A stretch of 64,000 nt of DNA from NCBI RefSeq assembly GCF_003601975.1, contig NZ_QZWZ01000025.1, positions 30,658 to 94,657 of the forward strand, written 5' to 3'. The DNA comes from Mesorhizobium waimense. Lineage in GTDB: Bacteria; Pseudomonadota; Alphaproteobacteria; Rhizobiales; Rhizobiaceae. Position 1 is the stretch's first letter. Each line of letters starts with the position of its first letter. Both the position numbers and the translations under genes were made by a program. The notes below the pieces were generated by a model. That model worked only from the letters and a program-made list of their open reading frames with translations, searched no databases and was not told the origin of the DNA. Shown piece by piece: positions 1 to 9,148 of this stretch.

Positions 1-1074
1 CGCGGCCCGCCCGGCCGCCTGAATCAACCCTACGCCGCCGCCCAGACGGTTGGTGACTTGCTCTGCAATCTCGGTCTGGACGGCGAACACATCCTCAGCG
101 GGCCGGTCCCAACGATCCGACCAAAGATGGTTGCCGGTTTGTGCATCGATCAACTGCGCGGTGACCCGCACCCGCCCGTTTTGTCGCTGGATAGAGCCTT
201 CCAGTACGAAGCCGACATGGAGCGCACTTGCGACCTGGCGGGCATCCACCGGCTTGCCTTTGTAAACTTCCGTCGAATTCCGGGCCACGACCTCAAGTTC
301 GGGAAACCGCGCGAGGTCGGTGATGATATCCTCAGTCAAGCCATCGGCCAAACGACCGGTGACCTCGTCGTCGCCATAATTATTGAAGGGCAGCACCGCG
401 ACCGACGGCTTGGCCCCCAGCGGCGCGGGCTGAAAGAACCACCAGGTCCCTCCACCCGCCAGAGCCAGCACCACGAGGGCCGCCGCAGCCGTCCTGGTCC
501 AGCGCGGCATCGCCTTGCGTAAGGTCCAGCGCACCCGCTTGCCATCAAGCCTGAGCCGGTACATCCGCACGGGGCGGTTGATATTCTTGACTTGCTGCTC
601 GCCAACGAAATCGAGTGGCCAATCAAGCTTGCCCTGCAAATGGTCGTAGGCCGTACCTGACACCACTACCCCGCCCGGCTCAGCAAGCTGCTCTATGCGA
701 GCGGCGATATTGACGCCGTCGCCATACACATCGCCATCCACCAGCGCCACATCGCCAAGATTTATCCCGATGCGGAACACAATCCGCTCATGCTCCGGCA
801 ATCCACCATTGCGAGCGGCCACAGCTTTTTGAATTTCGGCTGCGCAGATCACCGCATCGACCACGCTGTCGAAGACGACAAGTGCGCCATCTCCTAACAG
901 CTTGACAATTCGACCCTGGTGCAGAGCGATCGCCGTATCGGTTACGTCGGCCCGGACAGCTTTCAGGCGTCCGATGGTGCCAGCTTCGTCAATCTCGATC
1001 GCCTTTGAATAGCCGACCATATCCGCTGCAAGGATCGCCAGCAGTTTCCGGTTCAATGGAGGGACGATCATCAT
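1..1074 (-). CDS. Adenylate/guanylate cyclase-like protein with TolB-like domain (C-terminus off the window)
   Basis: Reading runs off the left edge; 358 residues are visible from a double ATG. Residues about 11-175 form a class III nucleotide cyclase domain: Asp18 in LAADMVGYS and Asp62 in the GDG loop are the expected metal ligands, and YGDGVNIAARIEQ follows near 117. A single membrane segment lies at about 195-213, then a TolB-like region starts with KPSVAVLPF. The full protein probably continues into TPR repeats, as in its divergent paralogue at 1669. The family is common in Rhizobiales and mostly uncharacterised. The likely role is a membrane-bound cyclase or sensor; activity is inferred from motifs only. 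Confidence 0.9.
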   Translation of the reverse strand, partial: MMIVPPLNRKLLAILAADMVGYSKAIEIDEAGTIGRLKAVRADVTDTAIALHQGRIVKLLGDGALVVFDSVVDAVICAAEIQKAVAARNGGLPEHERIVFRIGINLGDVALVDGDVYGDGVNIAARIEQLAEPGGVVVSGTAYDHLQGKLDWPLDFVGEQQVKNINRPVRMYRLRLDGKRVRWTLRKAMPRWTRTAAAALVVLALAGGGTWWFFQPAPLGAKPSVAVLPFNNYGDDEVTGRLADGLTEDIITDLARFPELEVVARNSTEVYKGKPVDARQVASALHVGFVLEGSIQRQNGRVRVTAQLIDAQTGNHLWSDRWDRPAEDVFAVQTEIAEQVTNRLGGGVGLIQAAGRAA

Positions 1075-1210
1075 CCGGCCCCGGACCCAACATGGCTAAA
1101 ATGGTACACCTAACGCAGCGCCCTGACGAGAGGCCCGCCCCGCTAACGCTGGACGTAAGGGTCGGCTTTCTTGCCCTGGGCACTGGGCCTGCTGATCGTA
1201 ATGGAAATCA

Positions 1211-1528
1211 GTGATCTCGGGACAAGTCGCGGCAAACGGCTTTACGCCAGATAACGCAGCACTCTCCCCCTTCATGCAGAGGTTGGCCCGAGCCCACGCC
1301 AACTGCATAGAAGGGCTTCCAATCTTCGGAGGTCTGCTCGGGGTCGCGATCATTATTTCAAAGACAGATGTCACGGATCCCCTGGCCTCCACGCTGTTAG
1401 GCGCACGGATAGTGCAGTCGGTGATCCACCTCGTCTCGACCAACCAACTCGCGGTCAGTCTCAGGTTCACCGCGTTCGCCGTGCAAATGGTGATTGGTGC
1501 GTATTGGTGCTGGGTGCTGTTGATCTGA
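1211..1528 (+). CDS. MAPEG-family membrane protein, 5' end probably damaged
   Basis: The 105 residues carry the MAPEG signature region (RLARAHANCIEGLPIF) and two or three hydrophobic helices, ending in IGAYWCWVLLI. MAPEG relatives are usually near 130 residues and begin with a membrane helix that is missing here. The only usable start is a GTG, an in-frame TAA lies just upstream, and hydrophobic codons in another frame precede it, suggesting a frameshift in the first helix. The family includes membrane glutathione-linked enzymes, but most bacterial members have no known substrate. It sits between the two divergent cyclase-like genes. It may be a pseudogene. Confidence 0.6.
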   Translation: MISGQVAANGFTPDNAALSPFMQRLARAHANCIEGLPIFGGLLGVAIIISKTDVTDPLASTLLGARIVQSVIHLVSTNQLAVSLRFTAFAVQMVIGAYWCWVLLI

Positions 1529-1668
1529 AGAGTGGCGAAACCCCCGTTTCTACGAACTCCTTACGCGACGGCTTTTGCTGGATCCGGCTCACGGCGGACG
1601 CTGGTGAGGTCAGTCGTTTCATTTCAGCGCAACCAGTTCTATAATCCGTCGGGGATGGGGCCAGATCG

Positions 1669-3837
1669 ATGGATCGCAAGCTTTCCGCCATTCTCGCCGC
1701 CGATGTTGTTGGCTATTCCACCCAGATGGAACGCGACGAGGCCGGCACGTTCGAGCGCCTTCGTGCTGGACGCAAGGAACTGTTCGAACCCGAGATTGCC
1801 CGCCACCACGGCCACATCTTCAAGCTGATAGGCGATGGACTGCTGGCCGAATTCGGCAGCGTCGTGGACGCGGTCGAATGTGGCGTGTCGTTGCAGCGCG
1901 GCCTAGTGGAACGCAACGCCGCCGTTTCCGAAGATCATCGGATTCACGTCAGGATCGGGATCAATCTCGGCGAGGTGATTGTCGAGGGCGAGGACCGGTA
2001 TGGCGAGGGCGTCAACGTCGCTGCGAGGCTTCAACAGCTAGCGGAACCTGGCGGCATTTGCGTCTCAGGAAAGGTCGCCAAAGAGGTCGAGAAGAAGTTG
2101 GCTTTCGGCTTTGAGCCGATGGGCGAACAGAAGCTGAAAAACATCGCCGAACCGGTGCAGGCATACCGGGTGCTGCTTGATCCCGCGGTGGCGGGAAAAC
2201 CTAGGGATGATGTCAATCGACACCCACGCTTCTGGCGCTATCTGGCCGTCTCTGTTGGGGTCTTTGTTGTCGCAATCGGCCTTGCAGCAGCCTGGTGGCG
2301 ACCGTGGGAGCCGACGATTCGGCCCGCCGCTTTGGCAGCCAACGCGAAAGCCGACGCCCGGCCATCCCTCGTCGTGCTTCCATTTGACAATCTCAGCGAC
2401 GACAAGGCGCAAGGCTATCTGGCAGACGGTTTCACCGAAGACCTGACCACGGAACTTGCACGCATACCCGGCCTGTTCGTCGTGTCGCGAAACGCGGCTT
2501 CAGCGTACAAGGGCAAGGAGACCAAGCCCGCAGAGATCGCCGCAGCGCTTGGTGTCCGGTACATGCTGGAGGGCTCGATACGTCGGGTCGGCGACGACAT
2601 GCGTATCAACGCTCAATTGGTCGACGGCTCGACCACCGGACATCTCTGGGCGGAACGTTTCGACGGCCAGTGGGCGGATGTCTTTGCGCTACAGGACAAG
2701 GTCGTCGCTAGCATCGCAGGCGCGCTCAAGCTCCGTCTCGTCAGCGCCCAAGGTAAGGCAGACTTCGCAGGAGGCACGCGCAACCCCGCAGCCTACGAAG
2801 CTTACCTCATGGGCATGGAAATCTATAACGGTCGCAATACTCCAGAGGAGTTTGCGCAGGCGGTGAGGTTATTCCAGCAGGCGCTGGAACTCGATCCGAA
2901 TTTCGGCGCGGCGGCAGCATCGCTCGCATGGGCCTATTGGGAGATGGACGGGCCGCGGGTCAAGGCTTTGGCCGTTTCGGACATTAGCGCGCTTTACAAC
3001 GTCTACAAGTACCTGGAGCAGGCGGCCAAGCATCCTTCGCCCTCCTACTATCAGCTCGTCGCCAGTTTGCTGGTTCGCGAGCACCGGTCCGATGAGGCAG
3101 TCGCGGTTATGTTCAAGGCAGTGGCGCTCGACCCGAGCGATCCCCTGAACTATGTCGGGCTGGCAGAAGCCCTGAGTTTCAATGGCAGGCCGAACGAAGC
3201 GCGCGACTATCTCGACGCGGCCAACCGTGTCGACCCAGGCGGCAATGACCATCAGCACTACCAGACCGGGCTGGCTGCATTTGGCCAGGGTCGTTTCGAG
3301 GAAGCCGTCGACTACCTTGAAAGGATCGATCTCCAATCGCCCGATCCTTGGCCGAAATTCTACGGCCTGCAGGTGTTGGTTTCGGCCTATGCACATCTGG
3401 GGCGCAGTGACCAGGTCGCCGCCTATAGCGACAGGCTAAGGAACGTTATGTTGGAACGAAAGGATGGAGGGGCAAATCAACTGGTCACGCAGAGGTATTT
3501 TGTGTTCAAGAACCCGGCTGACATCGGCCGCCTGCTGGACGGCCTGGACAAGGCCGGTTTGCCGGAGTTGCCGGAACAGCTCGATTTGGATGCGAAGGAC
3601 CGGCTTACCGGTTCGGAGATCAGGTCGCTCATCCTCGGTCGTGACCTGCGCGGGGGAGGCGCATGGATAGATAAAAGGACCAGTTGGGTGCAGGAGAACT
3701 TCCTGTGCGACGCTATTCCGAGAGTTCAGACAACCTGCGGCGCGATCTTCCGTAATCCTGCCGGGACGCCGGAGCGGGGCCACGAGTATACGGCAGTTTT
3801 CCGTTTTGATCGTTTTGAGTTTTCGACCATCAAATGA
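1669..3837 (+). CDS. Class III cyclase domain, membrane segment, TolB-like domain and TPR repeats
   Basis: The 722-residue protein has a cyclase domain at about 5-170 (Asp12 in LAADVVGYS, Asp56 in GDG, VNVAARLQQ near 115), one membrane helix at about 191-209, a TolB-like domain at about 233-370 (VVLPFDNLSDD) and helical TPR-like repeats at about 375-610. Such proteins occur in many copies per rhizobial genome and are thought to join nucleotide signalling to protein interactions; the ligand is unknown. It is a paralogue of the gene at 1-1074 and transcribed divergently from it, with a MAPEG gene between. YGEGVN replaces the YGDGVN of the paralogue. The start is the ATG before DRKLSAILA. Confidence 0.9.
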   Translation: MDRKLSAILAADVVGYSTQMERDEAGTFERLRAGRKELFEPEIARHHGHIFKLIGDGLLAEFGSVVDAVECGVSLQRGLVERNAAVSEDHRIHVRIGINLGEVIVEGEDRYGEGVNVAARLQQLAEPGGICVSGKVAKEVEKKLAFGFEPMGEQKLKNIAEPVQAYRVLLDPAVAGKPRDDVNRHPRFWRYLAVSVGVFVVAIGLAAAWWRPWEPTIRPAALAANAKADARPSLVVLPFDNLSDDKAQGYLADGFTEDLTTELARIPGLFVVSRNAASAYKGKETKPAEIAAALGVRYMLEGSIRRVGDDMRINAQLVDGSTTGHLWAERFDGQWADVFALQDKVVASIAGALKLRLVSAQGKADFAGGTRNPAAYEAYLMGMEIYNGRNTPEEFAQAVRLFQQALELDPNFGAAAASLAWAYWEMDGPRVKALAVSDISALYNVYKYLEQAAKHPSPSYYQLVASLLVREHRSDEAVAVMFKAVALDPSDPLNYVGLAEALSFNGRPNEARDYLDAANRVDPGGNDHQHYQTGLAAFGQGRFEEAVDYLERIDLQSPDPWPKFYGLQVLVSAYAHLGRSDQVAAYSDRLRNVMLERKDGGANQLVTQRYFVFKNPADIGRLLDGLDKAGLPELPEQLDLDAKDRLTGSEIRSLILGRDLRGGGAWIDKRTSWVQENFLCDAIPRVQTTCGAIFRNPAGTPERGHEYTAVFRFDRFEFSTIK

Positions 3838-3870
3838 GACCATTTGAGAAGTCGCGTTCCTCGGAAAAGT

Positions 3871-3893
3871 TAGTTGGCGCAAGCCGGACCTAG
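3871..3893 (+). repeat. 23-bp direct repeat, left copy
   Basis: The sequence TAGTTGGCGCAAGCCGGACC plus TAG is found again, identical and in the same orientation, at 63855-63877. The flanks are unrelated. The right copy lies 10 bp beyond the stop codon of an IS630-type transposase, so this may be a solitary IS end. Confidence 0.7.
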
Positions 3894-4131
3894 CGAGCGA
3901 CAGCTTAGTTGTGGTCCTTTTTGACAGGCGAGCGAACCGCAAAACTGCCCGCAACGAGGCCGGCGCTAAGGCATTGATATTGCTGTTTTCAAAACCTGGG
4001 GATTTTTGGAGCTACTCCCCAGCTTCGGAGAATGATGGACATTCGGAGAGCAGTTTGGGGGAGAATGGCGTTTCTGTTCTCCCCGGCTTTTGGCCGCCAT
4101 CCGGCAAACGCTGGTAACCAATTGATTAAGT

Positions 4132-4151
4132 GGTAGCGGGAGAGCGCTACC
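4132..4151. terminator. Hairpin, possible terminator
   Basis: GGTAGCG and CGCTACC form a perfect 7-bp stem around a 6-base loop, followed by GCCTTTCCCC. The T tract is short, so terminator function is uncertain. It lies about 300 bp after the cyclase/TPR gene. Confidence 0.25.
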
Positions 4152-4584
4152 GCCTTTCCCCATACTCATCGACCTGTCGATTCAAGCTTCGTTGCTGCGG
4201 CTGAATGATGCAGATTCGGAAGTTGCTCTCGTTTTTGGCCCAAAACCGGCTCTCCCAAAGCTGACTTGGAAAAGGAAGCGCCCATCTGGCGGCTGTGAAG
4301 ACCAAATGTGAACTCGGCGAGGCGCTTGACTGCCTCGACTGGTGGCAGTTGATCAAGCTCTAACTCCGGTAAGCTTCATTGAGGATCCGGCCCTAGGAGC
4401 CGTTCCTTGTCGCCGAAACGTTATTCTTCGGATCGTCCAGCCTCGTTGCCTGCCCGCATGGTTCACGTCGAACGGCTTTTCAAGCGTGTTGCCCGCGCTA
4501 GGTGGATGGTGGTGAACGGCTGTCAGTATCTGCTGGAGCGCGGCACCAATGGTCAGTCAGGCCTGTGGCGGGCCGAGGCAGTTT

Positions 4585-4794
4585 TCAAAGGATCTTGCTC
4601 GTGAGTTCTACAACAATCAGCGACCCGTCCGGCGACTCGCCCTCCGGTAAATGCACCACTCGCGAAACTCGTAGGTTGGCGGCGCTCCCGCCGATCGCCA
4701 TTGACACGGTTTCGCCGATCCGTGGCAAGACCTGAAAGGTGACATCTTGGATGTACTGGCTGTCGTCGACCGACACGCGGCATTGCACAGACAT
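4585..4794 (-). CDS. Small conserved-type hypothetical protein (69 aa)
   Basis: The ATG before SVQCRVSVDD is preceded by GGAGG six bases upstream, which favours it over a longer N-terminal extension. The product has no signal peptide or membrane segment and reads as a small beta-rich soluble domain (VTFQVLPRIGETVSM, LIVVELTSKIL). I do not recognise a family. The next gene upstream on the same strand is another 69-residue hypothetical, 135 bp away, so they may form a transcription unit. Confidence 0.55.
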   Translation of the reverse strand: MSVQCRVSVDDSQYIQDVTFQVLPRIGETVSMAIGGSAANLRVSRVVHLPEGESPDGSLIVVELTSKIL

Positions 4795-4929
4795 TAGAAC
4801 CTCCCAATAGCTTGCGGCCTTCGCTCTGCCGCTGTGTCGTCGTTCCACAACGTGAGTGGTTTGGCCTTGTTCCGAGGATTCCGGGCAGCCTGTCGGTACA
4901 GGCAGCTGTCTGGCCTAGCGGAGGGCACG

Positions 4930-5139
4930 CTAAACTAAACCGCGCGGTCTGCCTCTTCGTCCTGGCCAGCTTTCCGAGGGGTTTGCGGTCAATCTGACGG
5001 TCCGCCGATCTCTTAGCCACAGCGACTTCGTGCTTGCCAATAGATCTTCGCGAACGCCATTTTCAACAACCGCGCGGCCGTGTGCGGCAATCGCATAGTC
5101 GGCTCTGTTCGTTCGATAGTCTTCTTTTTGCGCAGACAT
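4930..5139 (-). CDS. Small hypothetical protein (69 aa)
   Basis: The start is the ATG before SAQKEDYRTN, which follows GGGAGG at good spacing. The protein is charged and hydrophilic, rich in Arg, Asn and Ala, with no membrane segment. No family is recognised. It is supported mainly by the ribosome site and by lying on the same strand just upstream of another small ORF. Confidence 0.4.
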   Translation of the reverse strand: MSAQKEDYRTNRADYAIAAHGRAVVENGVREDLLASTKSLWLRDRRTVRLTANPSESWPGRRGRPRGLV

Positions 5140-5489
5140 CGTTTTCCTCCCTGTTCGCGGTCTTTTCCCTCCTTTGGCCAGTCGGAGCAACTAACTGCCG
5201 GTGCATCGCGCGTGTCTACCAATCGGCGATTGTATCAAAATGGTACACTCCGTGCTTGCACAGGGTCGCCGGAACCGCGAGGCAAGAACGCCCATGCGGA
5301 CGAGGTTTTGTGTGGCTGAAACAACAGGGCGACCGGCGATCGAGGCGCGAGCAGGAGGCGCCGGTCATCCGAAGGACAGGCCCTGGAACAAAGCAAATGC
5401 AAAGCCTTGATCGAATGAGGCTTTTTTCGGAACTGCCAACTTGCTTCCCGATTATCAAAGCGAAGGGACCATGCTTCCTGAAACAGGAG
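5140..5489. other. Intergenic stretch, no gene seen
   Basis: Upstream region of the small minus-strand ORF and of the secreted-protein fragment at 5490. No protein-like frame and no convincing promoter is visible. Confidence 0.4.
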
Positions 5490-5738
5490 ATGATGATGAT
5501 GAAACGGCTTCTATTCGCGTCAGCCATGATGGTCTTGCCCAGCGGTCTTGCTTTTGCTCAGTCAAGCAACACCAACACGAGCGGATCCTCCTCAACAACG
5601 ACCCCGATGCCCAACACCCAGGGCACCGACTCCCGGCACCGATCCAGACAGCATTCATCGAGATGCAGGCCGCGCAGTGCGGCTATGCATCCCGGGCATG
5701 ATGATGAGCGCGCAGGCGCTGCTGCAGAAAAATCCTGA
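5490..5738 (+). pseudogene. Secreted Ser/Thr-rich small protein fused out of frame to foreign DNA
   Basis: After GGAG and a run of four ATGs comes a clear signal peptide (KRLLFASAMMVLPSG, cleavage after LAFA) and a low-complexity segment of Ser, Thr, Asn and Gly ending TPMPNTQGTDS. This is how small secreted rhizobial proteins often begin. From about 5632 the frame enters DNA that encodes an oxidoreductase fragment in other frames, so the last 30 or so residues are nonsense. The original 3' half has been replaced. Confidence 0.55.
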
Positions 5739-5880
5739 ACCGACCGACGGCGAGATCCGGGATGCGCTGCGGACAAATCTCTGCCGCTGCGGGACGCATA
5801 TGCGGATTCTCTTGGCGATCAGGCGCGCGGGCCAACTGATGAAATCCGCCGCGGTCGAACAGATGGAAAGGGCAGGCTGA
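5641..5880 (+). pseudogene. Remnant of the [2Fe-2S] small subunit of an isoquinoline 1-oxidoreductase-type enzyme
   Basis: The C-terminal half of a molybdenum-hydroxylase small subunit is readable: AFIEMQAAQCGY in one frame, then IPGMMMSAQALLQKNPEPTD and LRTNLCRCGTHMRI in the next. The CGYC cluster motif is broken by loss of one T (GGCTAT followed directly by GCATCC), shifting the frame. The last codons overlap the start of the large-subunit remnant (TGATG), as in intact iorAB-type operons. The N-terminal half is absent. Confidence 0.8.
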
Positions 5881-5924
5881 TGAACGTCGCGCTCAATCGC
5901 CGAACGCTGCTCAAGGCAGGCGGC
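5824..5924 (+). repeat. 101-bp direct repeat, first copy
   Basis: Spans the end of the iorA-like remnant and the first codons of the iorB-like remnant. It recurs 232 bp downstream (6056-6156) with one C-to-T difference, which indicates a recent duplication. Confidence 0.9.
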
Positions 5925-6250
5925 GCGCTCGTCGTTCTTTCACGATACTGCCCGGTGGCGGCTCAGGAAGCAGCGGCCCCTGCAACGTCGCCAAAACTGC
6001 CGGGCAGCCTCAACGAAAGGCGTTTTCTTGACAGCTGGATCCGCGTCGACGCGGACGCGCGGGCCAACTGATGAAATCCGCCGCGGTTGAACAGATGGAA
6101 AGGGCAGGCTGATGAACGTCGCGCTCAATCGCCGAACGCTGCTCAAGGCAGGCGGCAAGATCACCGTCTTCACCGGCAAGGCCGAGCTCGGGCAAGGCAT
6201 CCGCACCGCGCTTATCCAGGTCGCGGCGGAAGAGCTTGACCTTGACAAAA
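5880..6250 (+). pseudogene. Remnant of the molybdopterin-binding large subunit (iorB-like), interrupted by an internal duplication
   Basis: It begins as a Tat-exported subunit (NRRTLLKAGGALVVLS) and continues to FLDSWIRVDADA, where a 101-bp block of upstream DNA is inserted. After the block it resumes with KITVFTGKAELGQGIRTA, the residues expected directly after the aspartate of that segment. Only about 100 of roughly 750 residues survive. The sequence between 6250 and 6453 is unassigned. Confidence 0.8.
6056..6156 (+). repeat. 101-bp direct repeat, second copy
   Basis: Second copy of the block at 5824-5924, inserted inside the iorB-like remnant between DADA and KITVF. The copy brings a second ATG and start of the same subunit. 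Confidence 0.9.
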
Positions 6251-6453
6251 AGAGTCGACGACGAATTCGAGCTGCAGTTCCTTAAAGAGATCGCGCACGG
6301 GGAACGGTCCACTCTGCGCCGGCTTCGCGCCAGCGGGCCAATTGCTTTCTCGATCGCTTCAGTCCTCTGCTGACCTATGAGGAACCATGAGAAGAGCAGC
6401 GGGTTTGACTTGATGCCGACACGTTCGGCGCATCCATCCGTCCAAAGGAGGAC

Positions 6454-6954
6454 ATGATGAGACTACCAACCGCAACTACGGCCGCTGTCGTGATGCTCAC
6501 TCTGTTGGCCTCGCCAGCGCTGGGACAGACGAGCGGGACATCTACGCCATCAGCACCGGCACAAGAGCAGGGAGCCGAACAATCTCCGGGAAACGCACAG
6601 ACCCAAGGTTCCATGCGCGAAATGATGCGTCAGATGATGCATGAAATGATGCAGGAAAGAATGCAAGAGGACCACACCGCCAGCGAAGAACGGCGCGGTG
6701 GCGGCCGATGGCACCGCGACTTCCGAGAGGGCTCGCCTGAAGGACGCAGGATGAGGGAACGTCGCGACGGTATGGGAGCCAGGATGATGCATGGCGCAGG
6801 GATGCGAATGATGTTTGCTACAGTGGACGCCGACGGCGATGGCGCGTTGTCGCAGAACGAGGTTCAAGATTTGGTTGGACGGATATTCAACGCGGTCGAC
6901 AACAATGGCGACGGCAATGTCGACATGGAGGAAATTCAATCTTTCTTCCATTGA
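6454..6954 (+). CDS. Secreted methionine-rich protein with two EF-hands
   Basis: The ATG follows AAAGGAGG. Residues 1-24 form a signal peptide (cleavage after PALG). Residues about 53-75 are a methionine-rich helix (REMMRQMMHEMMQERMQ), and 80-118 are Arg/Gly rich with more Met. Two canonical calcium loops follow: 125-136 (DADGDGALSQNE) and 149-160 (DNNGDGNVDMEE). It is probably periplasmic and calcium binding; the Met run could bind copper, which is speculative. It stands alone between an oxidoreductase remnant and a divergent LysR gene. Confidence 0.85.
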   Translation: MMRLPTATTAAVVMLTLLASPALGQTSGTSTPSAPAQEQGAEQSPGNAQTQGSMREMMRQMMHEMMQERMQEDHTASEERRGGGRWHRDFREGSPEGRRMRERRDGMGARMMHGAGMRMMFATVDADGDGALSQNEVQDLVGRIFNAVDNNGDGNVDMEEIQSFFH

Positions 6955-7332
6955 GCATCCGATCAGGCGCCTGAATAATCATGTCCCGGAAGGGGCGAAC
7001 CTCTCCAGTCGCCAGCTTTAGCCGGGCGACGGTGCATCGATTTGCTGGCGATGCCGATGGTGTGGATGCAGGTGGGAGAGACGTCGTCTCAGGCCCGTCG
7101 CTCTCCCATCAGCCGACGCTCAGGGCTGGGGCGCGAGCACCGGCTCGCTGCCCAACGCACTCCCTGCTTGTAGCGCGCTGAGTTCCAGAGTGGGGTCCCG
7201 GAGTCGGTAGACGACTATTGGCGCTACTTGTCGCACCCGGACAACACGTCCAACGCCTGAAGGCGCCGGAGCCCCGGCAAGGACATGAGCGCAAGCATGC
7301 GGTTCACTTGGCGGCCGATCGACGCCTTAGGC
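6955..7332. other. Intergenic stretch, no gene seen
   Basis: Lies between the EF-hand gene and the 3' end of the convergent LysR gene. GC-rich, without a protein-like frame. Confidence 0.4.
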
Positions 7333-8202
7333 TTACAGGATCGGCCTTTCGCCGCGAAACAGCGGCTGGTGCGCCCGCATCAAAGCGGCAATCCGGTCGG
7401 CGACTTTTCGTAGCAGCGGGGAGTGACGCTCCTCGTGATGGGTGACGATCCACTGGTCGGTTTCGAGTTCGGGGATAGGCCGAGCGACGCGCACCAGCCG
7501 CGGATCGCTGTCACCGACGAAGCACGGAAAGATCGAAAGGCCGGCGCCAGCGGCCACCAGTTCGCGCACCGAATGGCTGTTGTTGCCGCGCACGGCGATG
7601 CGGTCGCCATGATGGGCTTGCAGCCAGCGCGCGGAGGCAATCTTTGCCCCTTCGCCGGTGACGCCGACGAACAAGCCGGCGGCGATGCCGTTGATCAGGT
7701 GGCGTCCGGAATAAATGGCGTGAGCGACCTTGCCGCTCTGACGGCCGGCCAGCCACTGCTCGGTCGGGCGCTCGCTGCGGATGCCGATGTCGGCGGCACG
7801 GCGGCCGATGTCGACCCGATCGGTGGTGGTGACGAGCTCCACCCTTATGCCGTCATCGACCGTCCAGATCTCGCCGATATGGGCTGAAACGAAGGCCGAG
7901 GTCCATGGCCCGGCCGAGACACGGACAATGCGGTCGGGCAGGCTTCCCTCGCGCCAGCGGGTCAGCGACTGCATTGCTGCCTCGACGTCTTCGGCGCGCC
8001 GCAGCAGTTCTTCACCGACCGGGGTGAGCCGGTAGCCGGTCTGCTGACGCACGAACAGCGGTTCGCCGATCTGCTTTTCGAGCGCGGTGACGCGTCGTCC
8101 AAGGGTGGCTGCGCTGAGGCGCGTGATTCCCGTCGCTGCGCTCAAGCCACCCAGCCGCGCAACGTCGAGAAACAGCCTCAGATCGTCCCAGACGATATCC
8201 AT
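7333..8202 (-). CDS. LysR-family transcriptional regulator
   Basis: The 289-residue protein has the LysR winged-helix domain at about 1-62 (DLRLFLDVARLGGLSAAT, then RRVTALEKQIGEPLFVR) and a short periplasmic-binding-protein-like effector domain. It is typical of the subgroup that begins with DIVWDDLRLF. The ATG is preceded by AAGGAG about 14 bases upstream. LysR proteins usually control a divergent neighbour; the nearest divergent gene is the DUF1127 ORF 230 bp away. The effector is unknown. Confidence 0.9.
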   Translation of the reverse strand: MDIVWDDLRLFLDVARLGGLSAATGITRLSAATLGRRVTALEKQIGEPLFVRQQTGYRLTPVGEELLRRAEDVEAAMQSLTRWREGSLPDRIVRVSAGPWTSAFVSAHIGEIWTVDDGIRVELVTTTDRVDIGRRAADIGIRSERPTEQWLAGRQSGKVAHAIYSGRHLINGIAAGLFVGVTGEGAKIASARWLQAHHGDRIAVRGNNSHSVRELVAAGAGLSIFPCFVGDSDPRLVRVARPIPELETDQWIVTHHEERHSPLLRKVADRIAALMRAHQPLFRGERPIL

Positions 8203-8435
8203 TTTGCAGAAATGAAAAACTCCTTGCGACCGTGGCTGTAGCGCGAAGCGGCATCACACGCAAGTATGGAGGCATTGGAGGCGTTGGACAATCCTGCCTG
8301 GCGGGACAGCGAGAAGCGCCAAAGCTGGCCAAGAAGCCAGCGCTATCCTTTCGATCGGCATGTGCTTCGCGCAGATGCTTTGCGCTTTCGACCAACCCAG
8401 GCGCGCGGGCGTTCCGCGCGCCAAAGGAGACGATC

Positions 8436-8591
8436 ATGTTGTATGAACTTCGACACCGTTTTACCCGCTGGCTTGCCTATCGCCAGACGATTGCGAGCTT
8501 GAGGCAGGTCCCGGACAGCACATTGGCGGATGCTGGCATTTCTCGCGAAGAGATCCGCGAGCGTGCCCGCCACGCCAGCCTGCTTCGTTGA
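8436..8591 (+). CDS. DUF1127 family small protein
   Basis: A 51-residue basic protein (LYELRHRFTRWLAYRQT, then LADAGISREEIRERAR) that fits the DUF1127/YjiS-like family. Short family members are known in alphaproteobacteria to affect RNA turnover, phosphate and carbon metabolism and stress responses; the role here is inferred only. AAAGGAG sits seven bases before the ATG. It diverges from the LysR gene, with about 230 bp between them that may hold both promoters. Confidence 0.8.
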   Translation: MLYELRHRFTRWLAYRQTIASLRQVPDSTLADAGISREEIRERARHASLLR

Positions 8592-9148
8592 AATGATGGA
8601 GAAGGGTCACGGCCGTCGAAATCGCAATACCGAACCTACGCAAGTTCCTCGGCGGCGGTGTTGCTGCGGGGCGCGGCGACGCCAAAAGGATAGATAATGC
8701 GGCCGCTGTGGCGAGAAGCGACGGGCCTGTCAGCGGGCAGACTACGCTAGCTCCGCTCAGAAATTTCTACCCAACATTCTGCCGCTCCATTAGACTTTAC
8801 TAATGTCCGTTCTCTCGTTCAGCCCCAAGGTCCCTGTGAAGACCACTGCCGGTCACCGACTTCTGATCAGCAACGTACAAGCTGCGTCCAAGGAACTCCT
8901 GACATGGACCGAGCGTGGCCCGCACTGGAACCGAGCGGCACGCGTTTGCACCGCCCCTGGCTGGTAATGCGACTCCGCAGGAGGCCAGGAGGTGCTTCAG
9001 GATTGCCGCCATAGAGAATGGTCAAGGCTTGCCGGTGACCGGACTTCATGGTCTTCAACAAGCCTTACGCAGAGCCCGAAGAGCGAGACACCCTCTGCGG
9101 CGTTAACCACCTTGCAATGTCAGGTCGAATCCACGGTCACCGGGCGCT
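8592..9148. other. Intergenic stretch, no gene seen
   Basis: No protein-like frame on either strand. It ends where the ligase-like fragment at 9149 begins and may be eroded DNA of the same former gene. Confidence 0.4.

Larger units (their letters stand above)
3838..4584. other. Intergenic stretch without a recognisable gene
   Basis: No reading frame here looks protein-like. It contains one copy of a 23-bp sequence that recurs near the right end of the window (3871-3893) and a short perfect hairpin (4132-4151). Confidence 0.5.

Noticed and set aside
4132..4151. Hairpin considered as part of a tRNA or small RNA gene
   Set aside because: No cloverleaf or other arms can be built around it; kept only as a weak terminator candidate.
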